From contig NZ_SGXC01000002.1 of the NCBI RefSeq assembly GCF_004216695.1, forward strand, positions 1,674,001 through 1,738,000: a stretch of DNA of 64,000 nt. Reading direction: 5' to 3'. A program made the translations under genes and the position numbers. The stretch is from Pigmentiphaga kullae. GTDB lineage: Bacteria; Pseudomonadota; Gammaproteobacteria; Burkholderiales; Burkholderiaceae_B. The notes beneath the pieces are model-generated. The model was not told where the DNA came from. It was given only the letters and a program-made list of their open reading frames with translations, and made no database searches. Below are positions 17,239-26,710 of the stretch, in pieces. Each line of letters begins with the position of its first letter. The first letter of the stretch is position 1.

Positions 17239-19035
17239 CTAGAACGCGTCGACCGGCATGGCCAGCGTGCTGGCCCCGCCCTGCAGGATTTCGCGGCGCA
17301 GCGCCTCGACCCGCGGCAGCAGATGGGCGCAATAGAACCGCGCGCCCGCCAGCTTGGCCGGGTAGAAGGCATCGACGTCCCCCTTGGCGATCCGGCGCCG
17401 GCAGGCCAGCGCGGCGCGCGCCATCTGCCACCCGCCGTGCGTGAGCCCCGCCAGCATCAGGTAGGGCACGCTGCCCGCGTAGACCTCGCGCACGTCGTCG
17501 CGATAGCGCTCGACCACGAAACGGACCACTTCCTCGTAGGCCTGGATGGCATCGGCCAACTGCGCGCGCAGCGCCGACAACTCCTGGTCGCCATCCAGCT
17601 CGGCCAGCGTCTCGCGCATGTGGCCGATGATGGCGGCGGCCACCGCGCCGCCGTCGCGCGCGGTCTTGCGCCCCACCAGGTCGTTGGCCTGGATCGCGGT
17701 CGTGCCTTCGTAGATCGACAGGATGCGGGCGTCGCGGTAGTACTGGGCGGCGCCGGTCTCCTCGATGAAGCCCATCCCGCCGTGCACCTGTATGCCCAGC
17801 GAGGCCACCTCCACCGCCATCTCGGTCGAAAAACCCTTGACGATGGGCACCATGTATTCGTAGAAGGCCTGGTTGCGCGCGCGCATCTGCGCATCGGGAT
17901 GCCGGTGCGCGAAATCGTGCGCCCCGGCGGCCACGTAGGCCACGGCACGGGCGGCCTCGGTCAGCGTGCGCATGGTCAGCAGCATCCGCCGCACGTCCGG
18001 GTGATGGACGATGGCCACCGGCCCGGCGGAACCCTCGACCGCCCGGCTCTGCACGCGGTCCCTGGCATAGGCGACGGCATGCTGGCTGGCACGCTCGGCC
18101 ACCGCGATGCCCTGCAAGCCGACGGCGAAACGCGCCGCGTTCATCATGATGAACATGGTTTCCAGGCCGCGGTTGGGCTCGCCCACCAGGTAGCCGATGG
18201 CGCCCGGGCCGACCTCGCCCTTGTCCTCGCCATACAGCAGCACGGCCGTGGGACTGGCCTTGATGCCCAGCTTGTGCTCGATCGAGGCGCACCAGACGTC
18301 ATTGCGCTTGCCCAGCGACCCGTCGTCGTTCACCAGGAACTTGGGCACGACGAACAGCGACAGGCCCTTGACGCCCTCGGGCGCGTCGGCCAGCCGGGCC
18401 AGCACCATGTGCACGATGTTCCGTGCCATGTCGTGCTCGCCGTAGGTGATGAAGATCTTCTGCCCGTGCAACCGGTAGCTGCCGTCGGGCTGCGCGACGG
18501 CGCGCGTGCGCACCAGCGACAGGTCCGAACCGGCCTGCGGCTCGGTCAGGTTCATGGTCCCGGTCCAGGAACCATCGATCATCGACGGGATGAAGCGCCG
18601 CTTCTGCTCTTCGGTCCCGGCCGTCAGCAGCACCTCGATGGCGCCGTCGGTCAGCAAGGGACACAGCGCGAACGACAGGCAGGCGGCGTTCAGGTTTTCC
18701 ATGCAGGGAGTGGCGACGACCTTGGGCAGGCCCTGCCCGCCGAAATCCACCGGATGCTGCAAGCCCTGCCAGCCCCCTTCGACGAAACTGCGGAATGCCT
18801 GGGCGAACCCCGGCGATGCGGTGACGGCGCCGTCGCGCCACGTGGGCGGCTGGAGATCGCCGTCACGGTTGAGCGGCGCGATCGCCTCCTGGAGCAGGCG
18901 TGCGTTCTCGTCCAGGATCGCGTCGACGACTTCCTGGCCGGCTTCCTCGCCACCGGGTAATTGATGGACCTTGTCCAGGCCGGCCAATTCGTTCAGCACG
19001 AATCGGATGTCCCGCAATGGAGCCACGTAAGCCAT
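17239..19035 (-). CDS. acyl-CoA dehydrogenase (DmdC/AcdA-like, with C-terminal extension domain)
   Basis: This 598-residue flavoprotein oxidises an acyl-CoA to the enoyl-CoA, passing electrons to ETF. Recognisable parts are MNLTEPQAGSDLSLVRT (FAD/substrate region), YGEHDMARNIVHMVLAR and HGGMGFIEETGAAQYYRDARI followed by YEGTTAIQANDLVGRK. The roughly 130-residue C-terminal domain is that of the long acyl-CoA dehydrogenases that include 3-methylmercaptopropionyl-CoA dehydrogenase, but the actual chain cannot be told from sequence. It lies 113 bp behind etfA on the same strand, so it probably shares the etfBA promoter. Confidence 0.93.
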   Translation of the reverse strand: MAYVAPLRDIRFVLNELAGLDKVHQLPGGEEAGQEVVDAILDENARLLQEAIAPLNRDGDLQPPTWRDGAVTASPGFAQAFRSFVEGGWQGLQHPVDFGGQGLPKVVATPCMENLNAACLSFALCPLLTDGAIEVLLTAGTEEQKRRFIPSMIDGSWTGTMNLTEPQAGSDLSLVRTRAVAQPDGSYRLHGQKIFITYGEHDMARNIVHMVLARLADAPEGVKGLSLFVVPKFLVNDDGSLGKRNDVWCASIEHKLGIKASPTAVLLYGEDKGEVGPGAIGYLVGEPNRGLETMFIMMNAARFAVGLQGIAVAERASQHAVAYARDRVQSRAVEGSAGPVAIVHHPDVRRMLLTMRTLTEAARAVAYVAAGAHDFAHRHPDAQMRARNQAFYEYMVPIVKGFSTEMAVEVASLGIQVHGGMGFIEETGAAQYYRDARILSIYEGTTAIQANDLVGRKTARDGGAVAAAIIGHMRETLAELDGDQELSALRAQLADAIQAYEEVVRFVVERYRDDVREVYAGSVPYLMLAGLTHGGWQMARAALACRRRIAKGDVDAFYPAKLAGARFYCAHLLPRVEALRREILQGGASTLAMPVDAF

Positions 19036-19111
19036 GCAAACCTCCGGTCAGTTGGTACCGAGGGCCGTGCGGCGGGCGGCGGCAAGACCGGCGGCCCGGC
19101 CCTGTTAGGGT

Positions 19112-19141
19112 GCGCCGCCGCCCCGCGCGGGCGCGGCGGCG
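19112..19141 (-). other. GC-only hairpin between etfA and the acyl-CoA dehydrogenase
   Basis: An almost perfect inverted repeat with CGCCGCCGC and GCGGCGGCG arms lies just after the etfA stop codon. There is no T-tract, so it is more likely an mRNA 3'-end stabiliser or attenuating hairpin than a full terminator. Confidence 0.4.
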
Positions 19142-19148
19142 TTGGCGC

Positions 19149-20078
19149 TTACAGCGCTTTCGTCAGCTCGGGCACGGCGGTGAACAGGTCCGCCACCAGG
19201 CCGTAGTCGGCCACGCCGAAGATCGGCGCCTCGGCGTCCTTGTTGATCGCCACGATCACCTTCGAGTCCTTCATGCCCGCCAGATGCTGGATAGCGCCGG
19301 AAATCCCCACCGCCACGTACAACTGCGGCGCGACGATCTTGCCGGTCTGGCCGACCTGCCAGTCGTTGGGCGCGTAGCCCGCGTCGACCGCGGCGCGCGA
19401 AGCGCCCATGGCCGCGCCCAGCTTGTCCGCCAGCGGTTCGAGCAGCTTGAAGTTCTCGGCGCTGCCCATCCCGCGCCCGCCCGACACCACGGCCTTGGCC
19501 GCGGTCAGCTCCGGACGGTCGCTCTTGGCGACCTCGCGCCCGACGAACGAGGACTTGCCGCCGTCGCCCACCGCGGCCAGGTTTTCCACCGCCGCCGAAC
19601 CGCCCGTGGCCGCGGCCGCGTCGAAGGCCGTCGTGCGCACGGTGATCACCTTGACGGCATCGGCCGACTGCACCGTGGCAATCGCGTTGCCCGCGTAGAT
19701 CGGACGCTCGAACGTGTCGGCCGAATCGATGCCGATGATGTCCGAGATCTGCGCCACGTCCAGCTTCGCCGCCACGCGCGGCGCGACGTTCTTGCCGTAA
19801 GCCGTGGCCGGGAAAAGGATGTGGCTGTAGCCCTGCGCCAGCGCCAGCACCTGCGCCGCCACGTTCTCGGCCAGGCCGTCGGCCAGCGAAGCGCCGTCGG
19901 CCGACAGCACCTTGGCCACGCCCGCCACCTGCGCGGCCGCCTGCGCCGCCCCGCCCACACCCGCGCCCGCGACCAGCACGTGCACGTCGCCGCCCAGGCG
20001 CTGCGCCGCTGCGATCGTGTTCAGCGTCGCCGCGCGCAGGTGCGCATTGTCATGTTCCGCTACGACCAGTATCGCCAT
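19149..20078 (-). CDS. etfA: electron transfer flavoprotein subunit alpha
   Basis: EtfA binds FAD and carries electrons from acyl-CoA dehydrogenases to ETF-ubiquinone oxidoreductase. The 309-residue protein starts [20 protein letters not shown]. It has the C-terminal FAD-binding signature [36 protein letters not shown]. The ATG at 20078 has AAGG about ten bases upstream; the GTG at 20084 overlapping the etfB stop (GTGA) is an alternative. It follows etfB directly. Confidence 0.96.
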   Translation of the reverse strand: MAILVVAEHDNAHLRAATLNTIAAAQRLGGDVHVLVAGAGVGGAAQAAAQVAGVAKVLSADGASLADGLAENVAAQVLALAQGYSHILFPATAYGKNVAPRVAAKLDVAQISDIIGIDSADTFERPIYAGNAIATVQSADAVKVITVRTTAFDAAAATGGSAAVENLAAVGDGGKSSFVGREVAKSDRPELTAAKAVVSGGRGMGSAENFKLLEPLADKLGAAMGASRAAVDAGYAPNDWQVGQTGKIVAPQLYVAVGISGAIQHLAGMKDSKVIVAINKDAEAPIFGVADYGLVADLFTAVPELTKAL

Positions 20079-20080
20079 CT

Positions 20081-20830
20081 TCACACCACCTTCGCTTCAT
20101 TCTTGAGTTTGCCCACCAGCTCGGCCACGTCCGCCACCTTCACCCCGGCCTTGCGCGCCGGCGGTTCGGCCACCTTCAGCGTCTTGAGCCGCGGCGCCAC
20201 GTCCACGCCCAGGTCTTCCGGCTTGACGGTTTCCAGCGGCTTCTTCTTGGCCTTCATGATGTTGGGCAGCGTCACGTAGCGCGGCTCGTTCAACCGCAGG
20301 TCCGTGGTCACGATGGCCGGCAGCGACAACGACAGCGTTTCCAGGCCGCCGTCCACTTCGCGCGTCACCGTCGCCTTGCCGTCGGCCACCTCGACCTTGC
20401 TCGCGAAGGTCGCCTGCGGCCAGTCCAGCAGCGCGGCCAGCATCTGACCCGTCTGGTTCGCGTCGTCGTCGATCGCCTGCTTGCCCAGGATCACCAGCTG
20501 CGGCTGTTCCTTGTCGACCAGCGCCTTCAGCAGCTTGGCCACCGCCAGCGGCTGGAGTTCTTCCTGCGTCTCGACCAGGATGGCTCGGTCCGCGCCGATG
20601 GCCATCGCCGTGCGCAGCGTCTCCTGGCACTGCGCGACACCGCACGACACCGCCAGGATCTCGCTGGCCACGCCCTTTTCCTTCAGGCGCGTCGCCTCTT
20701 CCACGGCGATCTCGTCGAACGGGTTCATCGACATTTTCACGTTCGCGATGTCCACGCCCGTCTGGTCCGACTTCACCCGGACCTTCACGTTGTAGTCCAC
20801 CACTCGCTTGACTGGCACTAACACCTTCAT
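20081..20830 (-). CDS. etfB: electron transfer flavoprotein subunit beta
   Basis: EtfB is the AMP-binding partner of EtfA. The 249-residue protein starts [19 protein letters not shown], with [20 protein letters not shown]. The ETF-beta signature region includes [27 protein letters not shown]. The frame is open upstream, but the ATG at 20830 matches the universal family start. It is the first gene of the etfB-etfA-acd unit. A palindrome overlapping a TATAAT sequence lies about 110 bp upstream. Confidence 0.97.
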   Translation of the reverse strand: MKVLVPVKRVVDYNVKVRVKSDQTGVDIANVKMSMNPFDEIAVEEATRLKEKGVASEILAVSCGVAQCQETLRTAMAIGADRAILVETQEELQPLAVAKLLKALVDKEQPQLVILGKQAIDDDANQTGQMLAALLDWPQATFASKVEVADGKATVTREVDGGLETLSLSLPAIVTTDLRLNEPRYVTLPNIMKAKKKPLETVKPEDLGVDVAPRLKTLKVAEPPARKAGVKVADVAELVGKLKNEAKVV

Positions 20831-20939
20831 TGTTTGCGACCTCGTTGTAGATAAACCGGCTACGCCTGGGTAACGGGCACGGGGGGGCGCGAAGAACCGG
20901 GCCCACTCGCGCCGCGGTCGCCCCGCCACAGGGAAACCT

Positions 20940-20959
20940 GTCGATTATAGGTAATCGAC
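20940..20959 (-). promoter_or_regulatory. palindromic operator overlapping a -10-like element, upstream of etfBA
   Basis: GTCGATTA-N4-TAATCGAC is a perfect 8-bp inverted repeat. On the minus strand the centre reads CCTATAATCGAC, so a TATAAT hexamer lies inside the palindrome, oriented toward etfB. This placement suits a repressor that blocks RNA polymerase. The binding protein is unknown. Confidence 0.5.
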
Positions 20960-21015
20960 ATTTTCCTCTCCCGGGCTTGGAATACGGGTAAATACGGACA
21001 GCGCGCGCATGGGGC

Positions 21016-21936
21016 TCAGATTCCCGCCAGCGCGCGTATGTGGGCCGTGGCGCTGCGCCCCAGCGCCGACAGGTTGTAACCGCCCTCCAGGCAGCTGACG
21101 ACCCGCGCGCCGTGGCGCCCGGCCAGCGCCACGAGCTGCCCGGTGATCCACGCGAAATCCGACTCGACCAGGCCCATGCTGCCGAGATCGTCCTCGCGGT
21201 GCGCATCGAAGCCCGCCGACACCAGCACGAGCTGGGGCCGGAACTGCTCCAGCCTGGGCAGCCACCGGGCCGACACCAGTTCGCGTATCGCCGCGCCCTC
21301 GGTATAGGCGGGCACGGGCTGGTTCAGCATGTTGCCGGCCCACGGCGCGGTGCCGCTGAACGGATAGAACGGATGCTGGAAGAAGCCGCACATCAGCACG
21401 CGTTCGTCGCCGGCCAGCGCCGCCTCGGTGCCGTTGCCGTGGTGCACGTCGAAATCCACGATCGCGACGCGCGTCAATCCGTGGTGTGCGATGGCATGGC
21501 GCGCGGCGATCGCCACGTTGTTCAGGAAGCAGAAGCCCATGGCCTGGTCGGGGCAGGCATGATGGCCGGGCGGGCGCACCGCGCAGAACGCCGACTCGCC
21601 CTCGCCCGCCAGCACGGCATCGACGGCCGCGATCGCGGCGCCCGCTGCGTGCAGGGCCGCCGTGTAGGTATGGGGATTCATGCAGGTATCGGGATCGAGT
21701 TCGACGTAGCCGTGCGCCGGCGAACGCTCGACCAATGATTCCAGGTATTCGAAGGTATGCACGCGCAGCAGCGATTCCTGCGTGGCCTGCGGCGCTTCGC
21801 GCTCGACCAGGTGCGCCGCCACGCCCGAGGCGAGCAACTGGTCGGATATCGCGTCCAGCCGCGCCGGGCACTCGGGATGCCCTTCGCCCATCTCGTGTTG
21901 CCTGCACGCCGGGTGCGTGAAGTAAAGCGTAGCCAT
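21016..21936 (-). CDS. histone deacetylase-like (class II HDAC/acetylpolyamine amidohydrolase family) protein
   Basis: This 306-residue zinc hydrolase shows the family motifs MGEGHPECPARLDAI, VRPPGHHACPDQAMGFCFLNN (catalytic His pair) and DFDVHHGNGTEAAL (zinc ligands Asp and His). It also has SAGFDAHREDDLG (third ligand) and CLEGGYNLSALG (catalytic Tyr). Bacterial members deacetylate small amides or proteins, and the substrate here is unknown. The ATG at 21936 matches the usual family start. An ATG at 21945 and one further upstream are in frame, and the Shine-Dalgarno GGAG is close to 21936. Confidence 0.9.
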   Translation of the reverse strand: MATLYFTHPACRQHEMGEGHPECPARLDAISDQLLASGVAAHLVEREAPQATQESLLRVHTFEYLESLVERSPAHGYVELDPDTCMNPHTYTAALHAAGAAIAAVDAVLAGEGESAFCAVRPPGHHACPDQAMGFCFLNNVAIAARHAIAHHGLTRVAIVDFDVHHGNGTEAALAGDERVLMCGFFQHPFYPFSGTAPWAGNMLNQPVPAYTEGAAIRELVSARWLPRLEQFRPQLVLVSAGFDAHREDDLGSMGLVESDFAWITGQLVALAGRHGARVVSCLEGGYNLSALGRSATAHIRALAGI

Positions 21937-22022
21937 GGACTCCATTATGCGCCCGACTTGCATCGCGGCCGAACAGCCGGCAGCATCACGCTATCGATAT
22001 CGCTTTTCCGGAAATCTTACGC

Positions 22023-23255
22023 GTGAATGCCACCCCCCGCTTTTCGACCGGGCCGCGCAGCGGTCCGATAGCCGCCGGCCTTGCCGCGCTGGCCCTGTGG
22101 GGCTGCGCCTCGTCCCCGCCTCCTGCCGCCGCGCCCATGCAGGGCGTCCCGGCCGCCCCCGACATGCAGGCCGCCCCGCGTGCCGGCGCCCCGGTCCCGC
22201 GGCCCGCGGCGCCGGCTCCTGCCGCGCCGGTGGCCGTCCCGGTTCCCGTGCCCGCTCCCTCCAGCCCCCTGTCGGCGGCCGAGGCAAGGCGCGCCTTCGT
22301 GGCCGACATGGCCGGCCGGGGCCTGGATGCCGCCCGGGTCGGCGCCCTGCTCGACCAGGCGAAATATTCGGAAACCGTCGCGCGGCTCGTGCTGCCGCCC
22401 TCCTCGCCCACCGTACGCAGCTGGCCCCGGTACCGCGCGCGCTTCATCGAAAGCCGCCGCATCAAGGAAGGCGTCGCGTTCCAGGAGGAACATGCGCAGG
22501 ACCTGGCGCGGGCCGAAACCCGCTACGGCGTGCCCGCCTCCATCATCGTCAGCGTCATCGGCGTCGAAACCTTCTATGGCCGGGTCACCGGCAACTTCCG
22601 CATCATCGACGCGCTGACCACCCTGGCCTTCAACTATCCGGCCCAGGCCCGCAGCGACCGCAGCGCCTTCTTCCGCGAACAACTGGCGCAGTTCCTGATC
22701 TGGTGCCGGGAAACCGGCGCCGATCCGCTGGCCGTGAAGGGTTCGTACGCGGGCGCGATGGGCCTGCCGCAGTTCATGCCCGGCAGCCTGCGCCAGTTCG
22801 CCGTGGACGGCGATGGCGACGGCCGCATCGACCTGCTGGCCAGCCCCGCCGACGCCATCGCCTCGGTGGCCAACTTCCTGGTCGAACATGGATGGCAGCG
22901 CGGCCAGCCGGTGTTCCTGCCGGTCCGGCTACCCGGCGACCCGGCCGCGCTGGTCGATGGCGGACTCAAGCCCACGCTCAACTGGACCCAGTTGCAGGAG
23001 GCCGGCGCGCGGGCGCCCAAGGTGGCGGGGATGTCGGATGCGTGGATGGAATGGCCGCTGGCCGTCATCGACCTGTACGACGGCGCCACGGGCACGACCG
23101 AGTACCGCGTCGCCGCGCCCAACTTCTTCGCCCTGACCGAATACAACCGCAGCTATTTCTACGCCACTTCGGTCACCGACCTGGCCGTGGAACTGGAACG
23201 GCGCGGCCGGCTGGCGAACCGTGTCAGTCAGTTGAACACGCCGGTGGACAAGTAG
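22023..23255 (+). CDS. mltB: membrane-bound lytic murein transglycosylase B
   Basis: This lipoprotein cleaves peptidoglycan between MurNAc and GlcNAc to give 1,6-anhydro ends. The 410-residue protein begins with GTG. It has a lipobox LWGC (Cys28), an alanine/proline-rich linker (about 30-82), and the SLT_2 fold with catalytic Glu182 in IIVSVIGVETFYGR. Further family parts are AMGLPQFMPGSLRQFAVDGDGDGRIDL and NFFALTEYNRSYFYATSV. Its 3' end overlaps the convergent cysM gene by 28 bp. Confidence 0.94.
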   Translation: MNATPRFSTGPRSGPIAAGLAALALWGCASSPPPAAAPMQGVPAAPDMQAAPRAGAPVPRPAAPAPAAPVAVPVPVPAPSSPLSAAEARRAFVADMAGRGLDAARVGALLDQAKYSETVARLVLPPSSPTVRSWPRYRARFIESRRIKEGVAFQEEHAQDLARAETRYGVPASIIVSVIGVETFYGRVTGNFRIIDALTTLAFNYPAQARSDRSAFFREQLAQFLIWCRETGADPLAVKGSYAGAMGLPQFMPGSLRQFAVDGDGDGRIDLLASPADAIASVANFLVEHGWQRGQPVFLPVRLPGDPAALVDGGLKPTLNWTQLQEAGARAPKVAGMSDAWMEWPLAVIDLYDGATGTTEYRVAAPNFFALTEYNRSYFYATSVTDLAVELERRGRLANRVSQLNTPVDK

Positions 23256-24145
23256 CGGTCGCCACGGTCGCAGACGATGAAGACGATGGTGGCGTTGCTG
23301 ACGGTCTCGGCCACGCGCAGCGCCGCCACCAGGGCTCCGGCGGATGAGATGCCGCCGAAGATGCCTTCTTCCGCGGCCAGCCGGCGGGCCATGTCCTCGG
23401 CCTCGGCCTGCGTGACGGACTCCTGGCTGTCCACCGCCGACGGATCGTAGATCTTGGGCAGGTAGGCCTCGGGCCACTTGCGGATGCCGGGGATCTGCGA
23501 GCCTTCGGCGGGCTGCGCGCCCACCACCTGGACCGCCGGATTGCGGCTCTTCAAATAGCGCGAGACGCCCACGATGGTTCCCGTGGTGCCCATGGCGCTG
23601 ACGAAATGCGTGACCTGTCCGTCGGTGTCGCGCCAGATTTCCGGCCCGGTGGTCTCGACGTGGGCCAGGGGGTTGTCGGGATTGGCGAACTGGTCCAGTA
23701 CCTTGCCCTTGCCCTCGGCCTGCATCTGCAAGGCCAGGTCGCGGGCGTACTCCATGCCCCCCTGCGAAGCCGGCGTCAGGATCAACTCCGCCCCGTAGGC
23801 CGTCATGGCCGCGCGGCGCTCTAGCGACAGGTTGTCCGGCATGATCAGGATCATGCGGTAGCCGCGTATGGCCGCCACCAGCGCCAGGGCGATGCCGGTG
23901 TTCCCGCTGGTTGCCTCGATCAGGGTATCGCCCGGCTTGATCTCGCCCCGGGACTCGGCCCGGGCGATCATGGACAGGGCCGGCCGGTCCTTGACCGAAC
24001 CGGCCGGATTCGTGCCTTCCAGCTTCGCGAGGATGACGTTGCCGCGCGCGGCATTCCCTTCTCCGGGAATGCGCTGGAGGCGGACCAGGGGCGTGTTGCC
24101 GATGGTCTGTTCGATGGTGGGGTAGCTTCTCATGCGCCCCATCAT
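23228..24145 (-). CDS. cysM: cysteine synthase B (O-acetylserine sulfhydrylase)
   Basis: PLP enzyme making cysteine (or S-sulfocysteine from thiosulfate) from O-acetylserine. The 305-residue protein shows IGNTPLVRLQRI, the PLP lysine in NPAGSVKDRPAL (Lys52) and the phosphate-binding TSGNTGIALA. The CysM-type loop HFVSAMGTTGTIVGVSRYLK and the shorter CysM C-terminus DRGDRYLSTGVFN follow. The first ATG (24145) overlaps the comEA-like stop; an ATG at 24133 is also possible. It complements the sulfate operon 10 kb away. Confidence 0.95.
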   Translation of the reverse strand: MMGRMRSYPTIEQTIGNTPLVRLQRIPGEGNAARGNVILAKLEGTNPAGSVKDRPALSMIARAESRGEIKPGDTLIEATSGNTGIALALVAAIRGYRMILIMPDNLSLERRAAMTAYGAELILTPASQGGMEYARDLALQMQAEGKGKVLDQFANPDNPLAHVETTGPEIWRDTDGQVTHFVSAMGTTGTIVGVSRYLKSRNPAVQVVGAQPAEGSQIPGIRKWPEAYLPKIYDPSAVDSQESVTQAEAEDMARRLAAEEGIFGGISSAGALVAALRVAETVSNATIVFIVCDRGDRYLSTGVFN

Positions 24146-24564
24146 AATCCAGCCGGCCCGGTTTGCTTCCCTTTCCCCTTACTGCCTGGAGGCATATTGA
24201 CCAGGATGGACGGCCCCTCGCGGCCGGCCGGGCCGATGGACAAGCCGGCGGCGCGCAGCCCCTGGAGGCGCTTCGTGCCGAGCCCGCGCACGCGCCCGGC
24301 CAGGTCTTCGAACGACGAGAACGGACCGCCGCGGCGCCGCTCCTGGACGATGCTGGCAGCGGTCCTGGCGCCGATGCCGCGTATGGCTTCCAGCTGGGCG
24401 GACGTGGCGGTGTTCGCGTCCACGCTGGCGGCATGCGCGCCGCCGAGCGCGGCCAGCCCGAGACCGGCGGCAACCGCCAGCCGCCCCGCGCAAAGCCGGG
24501 CCCCCCGCAGGCGATGGGGTCTGGGGTCGGGCTGGGCGCGCGTGGGATCGAGAAAGGGATTCAT
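24142..24564 (-). CDS. ComEA-like helix-hairpin-helix DNA-binding protein
   Basis: This 140-residue exported protein has a basic N-terminus and a hydrophobic segment (LAVAAGLGLAALGGAHA). The ComEA-type tandem helix-hairpin-helix follows: VDANTATSAQLEAIRGIGARTAASIVQER and PFSSFEDLAGRVRGLGTKRLQGLRAAGL. ComEA proteins bind DNA in the periplasm during transformation, but this copy has no competence genes around it. The ATG at 24564 is preferred because CGGAG lies about eight bases ahead. The stop overlaps the cysM start. Confidence 0.85.
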   Translation of the reverse strand: MNPFLDPTRAQPDPRPHRLRGARLCAGRLAVAAGLGLAALGGAHAASVDANTATSAQLEAIRGIGARTAASIVQERRRGGPFSSFEDLAGRVRGLGTKRLQGLRAAGLSIGPAGREGPSILVNMPPGSKGKGKQTGPAGL

Positions 24565-24715
24565 GGCTAGGCTCCGTTGAAAGTTGCCGGCGACCGGTCC
24601 GGCCGCCGCGACACCGTTCGGCGTCATCGCAAGCTTGCTCCTGGAGCCGCCCGGAAAACGGGCGCCAACGACCCGCTGTCCAAGGGGGGAAATGCGTAGG
24701 AAAGCCGAGGCGCCC

Positions 24716-25705
24716 CTACTTCGACATGCCGCGCAGCTCGCGGATGTATTCGGAAACGCCGGTCTGCACGTCGCGCATCGGCGCGGTGAAGCCGGCCGCG
24801 CGCAGCTGCGTGGTGTCGGCCTGGGTGTAGCTCTGGTAGCGGCCCTTGAGGTCCTCGGGGAATTCGATGTAGCGCAGCAGCCCCTGCGCCGCCAGGTCGG
24901 CCAGCGGCAGCGGCGCCTCGCCGCGTTCCTCGCGCAGCGTGTTGACCACCGCGGCCGCCACGTCGTTGAAGGGCTGGGCGCGGCCGGTCCCGCAGTTGTA
25001 GACCCCGGACACCGGACGGCCCAGGAAATGCAGGTTCACTGCCACCACGTCGTGGACCGAGATGAAATCCCGCTGCTGCTGTCCATCGCCATAGCCGTCC
25101 CAGCCGCCGAACAGGCGCACGTGGCCTTCCTTCAGGAACTGGTTCATGTTGTGGAAGGCGACCGAGGCCATCCTGCCCTTGTGCTGTTCGCGCGGGCCAT
25201 AGACGTTGAAATAGCGCAGCCCCACCACCGGCGCGGTCAGCGCGCCCAGGCGGCGGCGCAGGACCTGGTCGAACAGGAACTTCGAATAGCCGTAGACGTT
25301 CAGCGGCTTCTCGTTGCGCAGGTCCTCGGCATAGACCGGGCCCGCGCCGTATACGGCGGCCGACGAGGCGTACAGGAAGGGAATCCGTTCGCGCTGGGCA
25401 TACTCGAAAAGCTCCAGCGTGACGCGGTAGTTGTTGTCCATCATGTACTGGCCGTTGCGCTCGGTGGTGTCCGAACACGCGCCCTGGTGCAGGATGGCAT
25501 CCACCTTGGGCAGGGACCCGTCCGCCACGCGGCGGCGGAAATCGTTCTTGTCCAGGTAGTCGGCGATCTCGCCGTCGACCAGGTTCACGAACTTGTCGCC
25601 TTCGAGCAGGTCGTCGACCGCGATGATGTCGCGCTCGCCGCTGGCGTTCAGGCCCTTGACCAGGTTGCTGCCGATGAAGCCTGCGGCTCCCGTTACGATG
25701 ATCAT
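24716..25705 (-). CDS. hldD: ADP-L-glycero-D-manno-heptose-6-epimerase
   Basis: HldD converts ADP-D-glycero-D-manno-heptose to the L,D form used in the lipopolysaccharide inner core. The 329-residue SDR enzyme starts with the NADP-binding [20 protein letters not shown]. It shows [12 protein letters not shown] and the catalytic [15 protein letters not shown] (Tyr-x3-Lys), with [15 protein letters not shown] as the substrate segment. It lies 15 bp behind rfaE1, with lapB and lapA further upstream on the same strand. Confidence 0.97.
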   Translation of the reverse strand: MIIVTGAAGFIGSNLVKGLNASGERDIIAVDDLLEGDKFVNLVDGEIADYLDKNDFRRRVADGSLPKVDAILHQGACSDTTERNGQYMMDNNYRVTLELFEYAQRERIPFLYASSAAVYGAGPVYAEDLRNEKPLNVYGYSKFLFDQVLRRRLGALTAPVVGLRYFNVYGPREQHKGRMASVAFHNMNQFLKEGHVRLFGGWDGYGDGQQQRDFISVHDVVAVNLHFLGRPVSGVYNCGTGRAQPFNDVAAAVVNTLREERGEAPLPLADLAAQGLLRYIEFPEDLKGRYQSYTQADTTQLRAAGFTAPMRDVQTGVSEYIRELRGMSK

Positions 25706-25720
25706 GGCAAATTCCTCAAT

Positions 25721-26683
25721 CTAGATCGCCAGGCCGGCGCGCAATTCGTCCGGCGTCACGATCGATGTTCCCAGCTTGCCGACGACGATGCCGCCCGCCA
25801 GGTTGGCCCATCTCATGGCCGCATGCAGGTCCAGTCCCGCCGCGCGCATGACGGCCAGCGTGGCGATCACGGTATCGCCGGCACCCGACACGTCGAACAC
25901 CTCGCGCGCCAGCGCCTCGACGTGGTCGCGCCCCTCGGCCGTGAAAAGCGTCATGCCCAGTTCGGAACGCGTCACCAGCAAGGCCTCCAGGTCCAGCGCC
26001 TGGCGCAGGTGCTGGGCACGCTCGGCCAGTTGCGCCTCGTCGCGCCAGCGGCCCACGGCCTCGCGCATCTCGGACTGGTTGGGCGTGACCAGCGTGGCGC
26101 CGCGATAGCGGCCGTAGTCGTCGCCCTTGGGATCGACCAGCACGACGCAGCCGCGCGCGCGGGCCAGCGCGATCAGGTCCTGCACCTGGTCCAGCACGCC
26201 CTTGGCGTAGTCGGACAGCACGATCACGTCGTGGTCGGCGATGTGCACCGCCACCCGCGCCGCCAGGTCGGCCAGCACGCCCGGCGAAGGCGGCTGCTCG
26301 AAGTCCACGCGCAGCAGTTGCTGCTGGCGTCCCAACACGCGCATCTTCATCGTGGTCGGCACCGACGGATCCGCGACCAGATCCGCGCGCACACCCTCGT
26401 CCTCGCACAGCCGCGCGATGGCGCGCCCCGAATCGTCGTCGCCCACCACGCCCACCAGCGTCACGTGCGCCCCCAGCGTCGCCGCGTTGCGCGCCACGTT
26501 CGCCGCCCCGCCCAGCCTATCCTCGCTGCGCGACACATGCACCACCGGCACCGGCGCCTCGGGAGAAATGCGATGCACCTCGCCGAACCAATACCGGTCC
26601 AGCATCACATCCCCCACCACCAACACCCGCGCCGCCGCGCGCTGCTCATCCGAGGGAAACACCCCCAACGCCGACGCGCTCAT
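25721..26683 (-). CDS. rfaE1: D-glycero-beta-D-manno-heptose-7-phosphate kinase
   Basis: The enzyme phosphorylates heptose 7-phosphate at C1 in ADP-heptose synthesis. The 320-residue PfkB/ribokinase-type protein has VGDVMLDRYWFGEVHRISPEAPVPV, LGGAANVARNAATLGA and the C-terminal catalytic signature FDVSGAGDTVIATLAV. It lacks the C-terminal nucleotidyltransferase domain of the bifunctional enteric HldE, so a separate RfaE2/HldC is expected elsewhere. It lies between lapB and hldD in the same transcription unit. Confidence 0.95.
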   Translation of the reverse strand: MSASALGVFPSDEQRAAARVLVVGDVMLDRYWFGEVHRISPEAPVPVVHVSRSEDRLGGAANVARNAATLGAHVTLVGVVGDDDSGRAIARLCEDEGVRADLVADPSVPTTMKMRVLGRQQQLLRVDFEQPPSPGVLADLAARVAVHIADHDVIVLSDYAKGVLDQVQDLIALARARGCVVLVDPKGDDYGRYRGATLVTPNQSEMREAVGRWRDEAQLAERAQHLRQALDLEALLVTRSELGMTLFTAEGRDHVEALAREVFDVSGAGDTVIATLAVMRAAGLDLHAAMRWANLAGGIVVGKLGTSIVTPDELRAGLAI

Positions 26684-26710
26684 GCGTTACTCCCACACGG
26701 AATACGAGCC

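Noticed and set aside
24142-24564. The ComEA-like gene as part of a competence locus
   Set aside because: No comEC, pilus or other uptake genes are nearby; it is translationally joined to cysM only.
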